This document shows positions 49,267 through 58,200 of a DNA stretch of 64,000 bases, one piece after another. This stretch comes from Giesbergeria sp. (GTDB lineage Bacteria; Pseudomonadota; Gammaproteobacteria; Burkholderiales; Burkholderiaceae_C), in the NCBI GenBank assembly GCA_017985015.1, contig JAGNYI010000001.1, forward strand, positions 62,001-126,000, given 5' to 3'. The notes below the pieces were generated by a model, which worked only from the letters and a program-made list of their open reading frames with translations, was not told the origin of the DNA and searched no databases. Numbering within the stretch: position 1 is the first letter of the stretch; every line of letters begins with the position of its first letter. The translations under genes and the position numbers were made by a program.

Positions 49267-49749
49267 TTATTTTTGAGACTTGTCCTTTGTCATCATGCCG
49301 CGTACAGCTTGAACAATGCCAATGATTGGTACGCCTAGAAGTATGCCGGCAACAATCGGTTTGTCGGCAACTAAACCTGCGTAGATTGCGCCGCATACAC
49401 AGACGATTGCTATGGCAAACCCCATGATCTGACCAACAAGATCGCTGCGGAAAGCTGCCTTCTGCCCAGACTGTTGTAGCACCACCAAGTCTTCTCGATG
49501 AGCAATATCTGCCTGCATTTGACTTTCTTCCATCCGTAGCCGATGCGCAAGCTGTGCTTCCGCCATTTTGAAAATTCGCTCCGCAGAGCCCGGAAGAAAG
49601 TGCTCGTAGTCAGCGAGAGTTTCAGGCGCGGGTAGCGGCCCTGAATGAGCGGAAACTTTTGTGGATGTGACCGTCGTAGTGACGCCGCCAGGACGTTGTG
49701 CGCTCGCTGGATTGCGCCGGTTCTGGCGCAAAGAAGCTCTATTTGCCAC
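49267..49749 (-). CDS. DUF2335 membrane protein
   Basis: 160-aa protein of the DUF2335 family. A polar N-terminus with LPGSAERIFKMAEAQLAHRL (residues about 53-72, the family motif) and a helical ADIAHREDLVVLQQ stretch precede two hydrophobic helices (about 106-127 and 130-150). The function is unknown; members are common in prophages and genomic islands. The start overlaps the end of the small upstream gene by 11 bp. Base composition is lower in GC than in the flanking core genes. Confidence 0.82.
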   Translation of the reverse strand: MANRASLRQNRRNPASAQRPGGVTTTVTSTKVSAHSGPLPAPETLADYEHFLPGSAERIFKMAEAQLAHRLRMEESQMQADIAHREDLVVLQQSGQKAAFRSDLVGQIMGFAIAIVCVCGAIYAGLVADKPIVAGILLGVPIIGIVQAVRGMMTKDKSQK

Positions 49750-49966
49750 GTTGGGCGGCAGCCATGATCTCCGCGCCTACCTTCCGCCAATCTGACGCGA
49801 TGGAGCCCTGCTTCCTATCTGGCAAGGGTTTGAAATCATAATTTTGTATCGTTGGGTCCAGGCGGAATTCGCCGAACAAAAGGATAGGCGCACCAAGGCC
49901 TTTCAGAAACCCGTGCCTAAACGCTTGTTTGCGCGTGTGCGAAAGCTTTAACAGCACTTTGGACAT
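49739..49966 (-). CDS. Small hypothetical protein overlapping the DUF2335 gene
   Basis: 75-aa basic protein (MSKVLLKLSHTRKQAFRHGF at the start) with no membrane helix. ATG 49966 is chosen over a TTG at 49978. Its end overlaps the DUF2335 start, so the two are probably translated together. I do not recognise a family. The 200 bp upstream (49979-50180) hold no gene I can support and may contain the promoter. Confidence 0.6.
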   Translation of the reverse strand: MSKVLLKLSHTRKQAFRHGFLKGLGAPILLFGEFRLDPTIQNYDFKPLPDRKQGSIASDWRKVGAEIMAAAQRGK

Positions 49967-50180
49967 GGCAATTTTCAAGAGTTGGTGACAGTATTTTTAG
50001 GCAAAGCCCGCAAATGTAACATGTGATTGAGACCTCCAAGTCTCGGTAAAGTTCCTTTTGCTTGCTCGGAAAGCTTAGCACCAAAAGATGTCGTATGCAT
50101 GTCGGTTTTATCCGAGCATGCTGCCGACCACATCTGGCGGCGCAAGCGAGGGTGTGTTCCAGACTGATTCCAAGCCGCGC

Positions 50181-50501
50181 TCAGGACCGGTGTGACGAAC
50201 GGCTAATCCACTCACTGACTAAAGAGGTCCGGGCTACTTTATGCCCATCGCCCGTGATCTCACTTGGTTTCGGTTGACGAACAACGTACAGATGCCCAGG
50301 CGCGGTCTTTGTCGCGCTGATGCTGAGCTGTTGGAGCATTTCCGTGCGTGCTGGTTCGGCAATGCTCGCGAGGTAATGCATGGCGTAGTCGTCGATCCAA
50401 AATGCCACGCACTCTGGACATGTGCAAAGTTGCCCCTTTGGGTCCGCCGTGGATTCAAGTTTTGCTCGCTGACCGCAGAGTGGGCAGTGCTCAATCGACA
50501 T
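50181..50501 (-). CDS. Zn-ribbon-like hypothetical protein
   Basis: 106-aa protein with two Cys pairs, HCPLCGQRAKL near the start and CTCPECVAFWIDDY about 30 residues later, spaced like a zinc ribbon. The rest is without recognisable domain. GAGGAGAGACC precedes ATG 50501. It overlaps the end of yedK by 11 bp and is its downstream partner. The function is unknown; a nucleic-acid-binding role is a guess from the ribbon alone. Confidence 0.7.
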   Translation of the reverse strand: MSIEHCPLCGQRAKLESTADPKGQLCTCPECVAFWIDDYAMHYLASIAEPARTEMLQQLSISATKTAPGHLYVVRQPKPSEITGDGHKVARTSLVSEWISRSSHRS

Positions 50502-51210
50502 GGTCTCTCCTCTCGCCGGTCCTGCCAGCATTGCTCTTTCCTAGTGCGAGCCCGATCGGTGCCGCGTCGAAAGCCTGCACGGGGGCGAGCCTGAGCAGTT
50601 CACTGGCCTCGTTCACTGTCCCTGCCAACCACTGGTCGACGTCACCACATTCAATGGGAATCACGCTGCGCTTGTCTTGCTGATCGGCGGGCCGCTTGAC
50701 GTCGGGCTTGTGCATCCGACACATCAGCGGATGGTGGTCCGCGTTGATGGTGAGCATTGTGTAGCTTTCATGCAGTTCGCCTGTGACCTTGTTGGTCCAG
50801 ACGTTCCACAAGCCCGCCAGGTCCCACGGAGCGCCGTCGGATCGTTTGAAGCGCCACCAAATGTTATTGCCCGACTCCCAATTGGGTTCGTCGAAGTCGG
50901 CAGCAGGGATGATGCAGCGCTGACCGCGCGCCCAAGGGTGCTTGTAGCTGGCCTTGTCGGCAAGCTCTTCACTGCGCGCGTTGTTCGTCGGATATTTGAG
51001 CTTGGGCTCCTTGGCGAACCAAGGAATCAAACCCCACTGGCCCACCACCAGCTCGCGCTCGTACCCTACTGCATCTGGCGCGCGTCTGATGAACGGGCCG
51101 GTGCCGCGCGGAAACATCGCCTCGTCCCACCAGCGTTGTGGATTCGCTCTGCCGACAGCCCATTCGCGTTCAATATCGGCGAGCGCGGGTGGGGTGTATC
51201 GGTTGCACAT
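50491..51210 (-). CDS. yedK: SOS response-associated peptidase (SRAP/YedK)
   Basis: 239-aa SRAP protein, homologue of E. coli YedK and human HMCES, which cross-links to abasic sites in single-stranded DNA through Cys2. MCNRY gives that cysteine after Met removal. VGQWGLIPWF, NARSEELADKASYKHPW, and the histidine in NADHHPLMCRMHKP are the active-site elements. The subtype with FDEPNWESGNNIWWRF is common on mobile DNA in this group. It lies 24 bp after the integrase fragment on the same strand. Confidence 0.92.
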   Translation of the reverse strand: MCNRYTPPALADIEREWAVGRANPQRWWDEAMFPRGTGPFIRRAPDAVGYERELVVGQWGLIPWFAKEPKLKYPTNNARSEELADKASYKHPWARGQRCIIPAADFDEPNWESGNNIWWRFKRSDGAPWDLAGLWNVWTNKVTGELHESYTMLTINADHHPLMCRMHKPDVKRPADQQDKRSVIPIECGDVDQWLAGTVNEASELLRLAPVQAFDAAPIGLALGKSNAGRTGERRDHVD

Positions 51211-51234
51211 TCGAAGGATTCTAGGGTCCGGCGC

Positions 51235-51483
51235 TCACACAGATTTGACGGCCCGAGGCTTTTGGTAATCCTCGTCGATGAACTTGCCGTATGTCCGGAA
51301 CACCATCTCAACGTCCTCGTGTCCGAGCTGAGCTGCAACGTACCAGGGGTTTGCGCCGTCCGTAAGCAGCGCCGACGCCCGGGTGTGCCGGATCTGGTAA
51401 GGGTTGCGGTAGGCTACGCCGGCGCGAGCGCAAAGAGGGAGCCAGAGTGTTTTCCTCATCTGCGCATCCGTCGCCCATGGCTC
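51235..51483 (-). pseudogene. Tyrosine recombinase (integrase), C-terminal fragment
   Basis: About 82 residues remain from the catalytic domain: RHTRASALLTDG (second catalytic Arg and its His), AAQLGHEDVEMVFRTYGKF (His/Trp position and the nucleophilic Tyr). Homology begins near EPWATDAQMRKTLW, and the N-terminal DNA-binding part and first catalytic Arg are missing, so it cannot be active. The family is that of phage-like integrases. The break lies at about 51484, where the helicase remnant begins on the other strand. Confidence 0.85.
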
Positions 51484-51504
51484 TGCAAGAAGCTGGCCGG
51501 GAAG

Positions 51505-52911
51505 ATGCACAAGTCACTGACCGTGACGCTGGCCAACCTGATCTATTTTGAGAAGGCCCAACTGCCACAGGCACTATCCAACCGCCTGATTCGTCTGGCT
51601 GCCTTCCAGAACCCGGAGTTCTACAAGGCCCAGGCCATGCGGATGTCGGTATGGGACAAGCCCCGTGTCATCGGCAATGAGGAGAACTATCCGCAGCACA
51701 TCGCCTTGCCTCGCGGTTGCCTTGATGCTGCCCTGGATCTATTGCGGGACAACGGTATCACCTGTGACCTGCGTGATGAGCGCGTCACAGGGGAAGCGAT
51801 CGATGTTTCCTTCGTCGGCGCCTTGCTTCTGGACCAGGAGGCCGCAGTTGCTGGAATACTGCATCACGACATCGGCGTGCTGTGCGCCCCGACGGCCTTT
51901 GGCAAAACGGTCACCGCGGCCGCAATGATCGCGCGCCGGGGCGTCAACGCCCTGGTGCGGGTGCACCGTACCGAACTGCTCAAGCAATGGCAGGAACGGC
52001 TGCAGGCTTTTCTGGGCGTCGGCAAGGGCGTGGTCGGCACTATCGGCGGTGGCAAAGCCAAACCCACCGGCAAGATCGATATTGCCGTGATGCAGTCCGT
52101 CTCCCGGCAGGGTGAGGTCAACCCGCTGGTCGAAAACTATGGTCGGGTGATCGGTGACGAATGCCACCATGTCGGCGCCGTGTCTTTCGACGCTATCCTG
52201 AAACGGACCAAGGCCAAGTACCTGCTGGGCATGACGGCGACGCCGGTCCGCCGCGATGGTCTGCAGCCAATCATCTTCATGCAGTGCGGGCCGATCCGGT
52301 ACACGGCGGCCAAGCCTGCCGGTGCCCCGCACGATCTGGAAGTGCTGTCTCGATCACGCTTCACGCGGATCGACCTGCCGACCGATGCAGGCATCCAGGA
52401 CGTGTTTGGGTATCTCGCCAATGACCAGGCCAGAACGCAAGCTATCGCTGCCGAGGTGCGTGATGCCTTCGAGCAGGGGCGCAAGGCGCTGGTCCTGACC
52501 GAACGTACGGAACACCTCGATGCAATCAAAGCATCACTCGATGGGTTGGAACCGGTGCCTTTTGTTTTGCACGGTCGAATGTCCAGGAAGCAGCGAGCCG
52601 CGCTGGTCGCTGACCTGGATGCACTGCCGCCCGGCGCGCCGCGTGTCCTCCTGTCGACCGGCAAGCTGGTTGGCGAGGGCTTCGATCACCCGCCGCTCGA
52701 CACGCTGGTGCTGGCCATGCCTGTGTCCTGGAAGGGCACGCTGCAGCAGTACGCCGGACGCCTGCACCGAGAGCACACCAGCAAGACCGATGTGCGGATT
52801 ATCGATTTCGTGGACACCGGCCACCCAGCGCTGCTACGGATGTGGGACAAGCGGCAGCGCGGTTACCGTGCGATGGGATATCGGTTGGGCGCGGATGGGT
52901 CTGTGGGATGA
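51505..52911 (+). pseudogene. TOTE conflict-system helicase, N-terminally truncated
   Basis: 468 residues of a superfamily 2 helicase. Walker A CAPTAFGKTVTAA, DEAH-type GDECHHVGAV, motif III LGMTATPVRRDG and motif VI QQYAGRLHREH are intact. Upstream, NRLIRLAAFQNPEFYKAQAM and LPRGCLDAAL are signature stretches of TOTE proteins, where they link an archaeo-eukaryotic primase domain to the helicase. The primase half is missing. The frame stays open to 50677, but that part is antisense to yedK and the integrase and shows no homology. First usable ATG is 51505. It could still be expressed as a helicase alone. Confidence 0.8.
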
Positions 52912-53211
52912 GGTGATCAATTCGCCCGAAACCGTCTGGCATTTCGCGACCACCCGCAGCAACCCGCGCCAGTTCTCACAAGATCGGGAGGCCAGTCGGC
53001 ACATGGTCAAGCACCCGCCACCATATTAAAAATGTTGGACCCACGGGCCGGGGTTTTTTAATTGGTTCGCGGCTACTCTCAAGCAGGTTCTCAAGGTAAA
53101 CCCTTTTGCTTACCTAAAGTTACGCCTCTACAGTGGGCCATTCGAGTGCCGATCACTCGGATCGGCTCTGGGCGATGTGCGGCCCGGCGTCGAATATTTG
53201 GATGCAAACCG
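52912..53211. other. Intergenic region, island end and cyclase leader
   Basis: 300 bp without a supported gene. 52912-53029 is open in one frame but unrecognised and probably a remnant. 53040-53060 (CACGGGCCGGGGTTTTTTAA) is T-rich after a GC stretch and may mark the island edge or a terminator. A candidate promoter lies at 53106-53134. Confidence 0.5.
53106..53134 (+). promoter_or_regulatory. Candidate promoter of the CHASE2-cyclase operon
   Basis: TTGCTT (53106-53111), 17 bp, TACAGT (53129-53134), 78 bp before the start codon. Confidence 0.45.
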
Positions 53212-55200
53212 ATGGCTGCTGCACACAGTTCTTCTCCGGCCGATACACAGGACTCTCTAGGCGAGCTGACGCGTCGGATTGTGCTGGCCTTTGCCTTGTT
53301 GGCCGTGATGGCGACCATGCCTCTTTACCAGCGCTTGGCGCTGTATGAGTTTGATTTTCTTTCCAGCCTGACGGCCCCTGCGCCGCCCGACGCAGGGATT
53401 TTGGTGGTGGGATTGGACGAGGCCAGCCTGGCGCAATTGGGCGTCGCACCGCCGCTGCCACGCCGCCTGCATGCACAACTGGTGCGTGCCTTGACCGATG
53501 CGGGCGCGGCGGCGTTGGGGGTAGACATGCTGTTCGCGGAGCCGCAGACGGTTCTGGACGACGAAGCGCTTGGCCAGGCGTTGAAGGGTGGATTGCCGAT
53601 TGTGTTGGCAGGGGCGGCGGTGCAAAACGACAGCTCACAAGTGGCGCAGTATGTACAGCAACTGCCCACTGTTTTTCCTGAGGCGACGCGCGGTGCTGCC
53701 GGGATGGTGCCGGATGAAGATGGCATTGCCCGGCGGGCACCCATGCAACCAGATGCTTTATGGAGGGTGCTTGCACAGCAGGCCGGCCGGCAGGTGTCCG
53801 CTCCTCCTGATGGGGCGCTGCTGCGCTACTACGCGCCCGAGTTGCCCATTCCTTACGCACATTACACGCAAGCACTGGATGCGCAGCATGCGTTGGCACC
53901 TGGCGCTGTGCAGGGGCGGTTGGTGCTGCTGGGGCAAAACACGCCGGTGGGTGGGGTCGACCAATTCCGCACACCGTTCAGTGCCTTGGGCGGAGCGACC
54001 CAGTCGGGCGTTTTTTTGCATGCCACGGCCTTGCTCAATGGTTTGACCAATGATTGGATCAGGCCGGTGCCCTGGCCTCTCACTTGGTTGGCCGCCTTGC
54101 TGGCCATGGTTGGCATTTCGCTGTTCACGCGCCGCTTTAGTGCCTTGCGCGCGTTGGCGGCCAGCCTTGCCTTGGGCGGTGCGGCCGTGGTGGCCGGTGT
54201 TTTTGCCTTTGTGGCTGGTTGGTGGTTCAGCGTACTGCCCTTGCTTACCGGTCTGGCGGTGCACTGGAATCTGGGTGCTGCCCAGAGCTATTTGCGCGAG
54301 CGCGGCCGCCGCCAGCGCTTGCGTGCGGATTTCGCGCGCTATGTCCCACCAGCGGTCGTTGATGCGCTGATGGCGTCCGGTGCAATGGCCCATGTGCATG
54401 GTGAGCGGCGCGTGCTGACTCTGCTGTTTTGCGATCTTGCAGGTTTTACCGCGGCCAGCGAAACGCTGGCGCCTGAGGCTGTGGCACGTGCCCTCAACGC
54501 CTATTTCACGCGCATGGCGCACTGCGTGCGGTCCCATGGCGCCACCTTGGACAAATTCATTGGCGATGCGGTCATGGCCTTCTGGAATGCGCCCCTGCCC
54601 GATGCTGCCCACGCAGCCCGTGGGCTGGCTTGCGCCCAGGCCATGCAGGCCGACATGGAACTGCTGCGCAGCGACTGGCGTGGCACGCCCTTCGCTGCAG
54701 TGCGCCTGCGGGTCGGCGTGCACACCGGCGAAGCTGCGGTGGGGCACATGGGGTCCACCGAACGCTTCACATACACAGCTGTTGGTGATGCGGTCAACAC
54801 CGCTGCACGCCTGGAGGGCGCGAACAAGGCGCTGGGCACCGAAATATTGGTTTCGGGGGCCACAGTAGATACCCTGGATGCGCAGCTGCAAGGCACGCTT
54901 TTGTGGCTTGACTGCGTGCTGCTCGCCGGTCGCAGCAGCGGGCTCGATGTGTACACGCCATGCAGCGATGCGGCCCTGGTCGCGCAAGGCGCGGCCCTGC
55001 GCGCGCATATCCACGCCGGGCGGCTGCAGATTGCGCTGGCCTTGTGCGAAGAGTGGCTGGCGCAAAACGGCGGAGCGCCTGCGCATGCCGCCGCCGCCAT
55101 GGCTTTGGCCGAGCGATTGCGTGCCGCATTGAATGTCTTGCCAGACGGCGCTGGGTCCGCTGCAAGCTCTGCGTTGCCTCCGAGACAACTGAGCAAATAG
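53212..55200 (+). CDS. CHASE2-domain adenylate/guanylate cyclase
   Basis: 662-aa inner-membrane sensor. One N-terminal helix (about 22-42), a periplasmic CHASE2 domain (about 45-285, ILVVGLDEASLAQLG and LGVDMLF), three membrane helices (about 290-375), then a class III cyclase (about 400-590). Metal Asp residues are in LLFCDLAGFTAAS and KFIGDAVMAF; the transition-state Asn and Arg are in GDAVNTAARLE. The substrate-specifying pair reads Lys/Thr, as in class IIIb adenylate cyclases, so cAMP is likely. ATG 53212 is used. The FecR-TPR-barrel gene follows after 15 bp. Confidence 0.9.
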   Translation: MAAAHSSSPADTQDSLGELTRRIVLAFALLAVMATMPLYQRLALYEFDFLSSLTAPAPPDAGILVVGLDEASLAQLGVAPPLPRRLHAQLVRALTDAGAAALGVDMLFAEPQTVLDDEALGQALKGGLPIVLAGAAVQNDSSQVAQYVQQLPTVFPEATRGAAGMVPDEDGIARRAPMQPDALWRVLAQQAGRQVSAPPDGALLRYYAPELPIPYAHYTQALDAQHALAPGAVQGRLVLLGQNTPVGGVDQFRTPFSALGGATQSGVFLHATALLNGLTNDWIRPVPWPLTWLAALLAMVGISLFTRRFSALRALAASLALGGAAVVAGVFAFVAGWWFSVLPLLTGLAVHWNLGAAQSYLRERGRRQRLRADFARYVPPAVVDALMASGAMAHVHGERRVLTLLFCDLAGFTAASETLAPEAVARALNAYFTRMAHCVRSHGATLDKFIGDAVMAFWNAPLPDAAHAARGLACAQAMQADMELLRSDWRGTPFAAVRLRVGVHTGEAAVGHMGSTERFTYTAVGDAVNTAARLEGANKALGTEILVSGATVDTLDAQLQGTLLWLDCVLLAGRSSGLDVYTPCSDAALVAQGAALRAHIHAGRLQIALALCEEWLAQNGGAPAHAAAAMALAERLRAALNVLPDGAGSAASSALPPRQLSK

Positions 55201-55215
55201 AGAAAGGAACTTGCC

Positions 55216-58200
55216 ATGACCCCAACCTTCCTTCGCGCTGGACTCTTGGGCGCCAGTGCCGCCTTCGTCGCTCCAGCCGCGCTGGCGCAATGCGCAGGTG
55301 TCCCAGCGGGGCAGACGGACCAGACTGCCGCCGCCGAACTCGTCAGTCTGGTGGGCCGGGGCGAGACGCGTCCCAGTGGCGACGCTGCCTGGGAGCGAGC
55401 GGTGCAGGCGCAAAAGCTCAAGGGCGGGGCGGACATGCGCACGCTGGCCCTCTCGTCTGCCGCGCTGCTGCTGGCCGACCGCACGCAGATTCGCATGTCG
55501 GCCAACGCGCAGTTGCGTTTGTGTGACACGCAACCCGAACGCAGCCTGCTCGAACTGATTGCCGGGCGGCTGTGGGCGCGTACCAAGCGCAGCCCTGCCA
55601 ACCTGCAGTTGCAAACCCCTGCCGCGCTGGCCGTCGTGCGCGGCACCGACTGGGATGTGGAGGTGGAGGGCAGCGGGCGTACCACCTTCACCGTGCTCTC
55701 CGGCCAGGTCGAGTTCTCCAATGCCTACGGGCGTGTCGATCTGGGGCCGTCCGAGCAGGGCATTGCCGTGCCTGGACAGGCGCCCACCAAGCGGCTGCTG
55801 GTGAACCCGCGCGAGCGCGTGCAGTGGGTCATGGCCAACCCGGTGGATGCGCGGCGCTGGGCCGAATTTCAAGGCGATGCAGTGGCCCCTGAGCTGGCCG
55901 CTGTTCAGATCGATCTGGACGCCGGCGCTTGGCCGCAGGCGCGCGAGCGACTCATGGGGCTGCGCCAAAACGGCGCGCACGAAGCCGCCGTGGCGCTGGT
56001 GCTGGCCGATCTGGCGGCCTTCGATGCGCGGCTGGAGACCGCCGTACAAGAGCTGGAGCGCGCCTGGCAGCGCACCGGTGACACCCGGCTTGCTGCGCGC
56101 CGCGCCGAATTCTTGCTCGCGCTGGACCGCCCGGAAGATGCCCGAAGCGTGCTCGATGAGGCCCTGGCGCGCAGCAGCAGCGCTGCCAGCAGCGACCTGC
56201 TGCTGGCCGATGGCGACTGGTACCGCCTGGCCGGCCGGGGAGACGAATCCATCGCGCGTTACCGTGCCGGTGTCGCGCGTTCGCAAGGCAATAAACAGAA
56301 GGCCGATGCCCTGGGCCGCTTGGGCCGCGCGCTGCAAGAGCGCGGCGACCTCGCGGCGGCACGTGAAGCGCTGGCCCAAGCCGTGGCGCTGGACCCGCGC
56401 AGTGCCCACTTGCTCGGTGCTGAGGCCACGGCCGCCACCGAGGCATTGCGCCTGCAGGAGGCGGGCGCCGGGTTTGACACCGCCCTGGCTTTGCAGGCCG
56501 ACGACTACGAAAGCCTGGCGGGTGCCGGCTATCTGGCCCTGCGCCGCGGCGAGCCCGAAGCGGCGCGCCAACTGTTGCTCAAAGCGCTGGTGATTGAGCC
56601 GCGCTATGCGCGGGCGCACATGTGGCTGGCCGTGGCCGAATACACCCTGGGCGCAGAGGGTGCGGCGCTTGACGCCTTGCAGCGGGCACGCCAGGCCGAC
56701 CCCAAGGATCCACTGCCCTGGCAGATCGAATCCATTTTGCGCAACGACAGCGGCGAGTCCGAAGCGGCGATCGCTGCCGCACGCGAGGCGCTTGTGCGGC
56801 TGCCGTACCTCAAGTCGCTCAATCCACTGGCGTCGGACAGCCAGGGCTCGGCGAACCTGGGCAAGGCGCTGGGCGATTTTGGACTGGAGCATTGGGCGCG
56901 GGCGTACGCGCAGCAGTCCTATTACCCGCTGTGGGCGGGCAGCCACTTCTTCATGGCGAACCGCTACGAGAGTCCATTTGCCAGGCGCTCGGAATTTCAT
57001 CAGGGCTACCTGGCAGACCCGCTGGCCTTTGGCGCCAGCGAAAAACAGGCTCCGGTGCTTCTATCGAACTTGGGCGAATGGGTGGGCGGTGGCAGTGTGG
57101 AGCGCAATGGAACGCAGACCAAGGCTGTGGCGGACCTGGGTCACCATGGCCTTGCGTCCAGTCCCTTTCCCATCGCCTGGCGCGTGGGCATCGAGGGCTA
57201 CAGTTTCGATCCGCGTGCGGGAGTGTTGAGCGATCGCCTGCAATCATTCGATTGGCGCCTGGGAATCGGCGCCCGCCCCACGGATCGCCTGGGGCTGTTG
57301 CTGACCCATTCGGCGCAGCGAACGCGCTACCACTACCCGGGGGGTGTTGATGATGCGGATGGTCAGGGCGTGCGCATGGAAGGCGTCACACGTTCGCCAG
57401 TGCACCGGACAGACCTGGGCGGATCCTGGCGCTGGTCGGGTAACGAGCAGACCTGGCTGGCGTTGCACAGCGCTCGTTTCGTCAGAGAAACGCCACTGAT
57501 TGATCCTGTCGTTGGCCTCTACAACTTTGCCAGCCGGGATACAGACAAGGGTGTGATGCTGCGCCACACACTGCAGCGCGGCAACCTGCGTTTCAGTGCG
57601 GGCTGGGAGCGCGGACGTGTACTCAACAAGTTCGCACGGGAGTATTCGGAGGTGTTTGCTGCGGCAGATACACGCATTGCTTACGACCTGCCTTGGGCCG
57701 GACTGGAAGGTCAACAAGGTCCCTGGGCCTGGCAGGCGCAGGCTTTCTGGCCGCAGATGGAGGTCAATGAGCGCAGCTATCTCTACCTGGGGCGGACGGG
57801 CGCCGCCTTGAACGTGCCGAGGCTGGAGGATACGGGCCAGGCCCGGCGCCTGCGGCCGCGCCTGGGGGTGTCGTACCGCTTTGCGCCTGGGCGAGCGCTG
57901 CATGCAGCCTACATAGAGAGCTTGTACACGCCGTCCACCTACACCCTCGCACCGGTGGCAGTTGGTGCGATTCCCATCGACTACCACTACCAGACACCGG
58001 GCAGCCTGGCGCGCAAGCTGGCCCTGCAATTGGACTGGGAGTTCGACGCGCGCAGTTTTGGCGTGGCCATGGCATCGCGGCAGGACATATCCAGCATCCA
58101 ATATTCCAACGGGGATTTGCTGCCGCTCATGAGCGTATTGTTGGACGACCGAATCGAAGGCCTGGGCCCTCTCATCCAGATGGCGCAAACTTCGGTGGAC

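Larger units (their letters stand above)
49115..53060. mobile_element. Degraded insertion next to ssrA
   Basis: This segment lies between ssrA and the core-like CHASE2 operon. It carries the C-terminal piece of a tyrosine recombinase, an N-terminally truncated TOTE-type helicase, SRAP peptidase YedK, a Zn-ribbon protein, a DUF2335 protein and a small partner. None of the two-hairpin repeats seen in the rest of the window occur in it. I could not find a duplicated ssrA end, so the boundaries are approximate. Confidence 0.65.

Noticed and set aside
50677-52911. A single 744-codon frame that would make one large protein
   Set aside because: Its first 275 codons are antisense to yedK and the integrase fragment and show no family similarity; only the part from about 51490 matches helicases.
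49115-53060. Direct repeat of the ssrA 3' end (attR)
   Set aside because: I looked for a copy of GTTCAATTCCCGCCAGCTCC and close variants up to the cyclase gene and found none, so no attachment site is claimed.
53758-57000. A 1080-codon open frame on the minus strand
   Set aside because: It is antisense to the cyclase and FecR-barrel genes, both of which have clear domains, so it reflects high GC content only.
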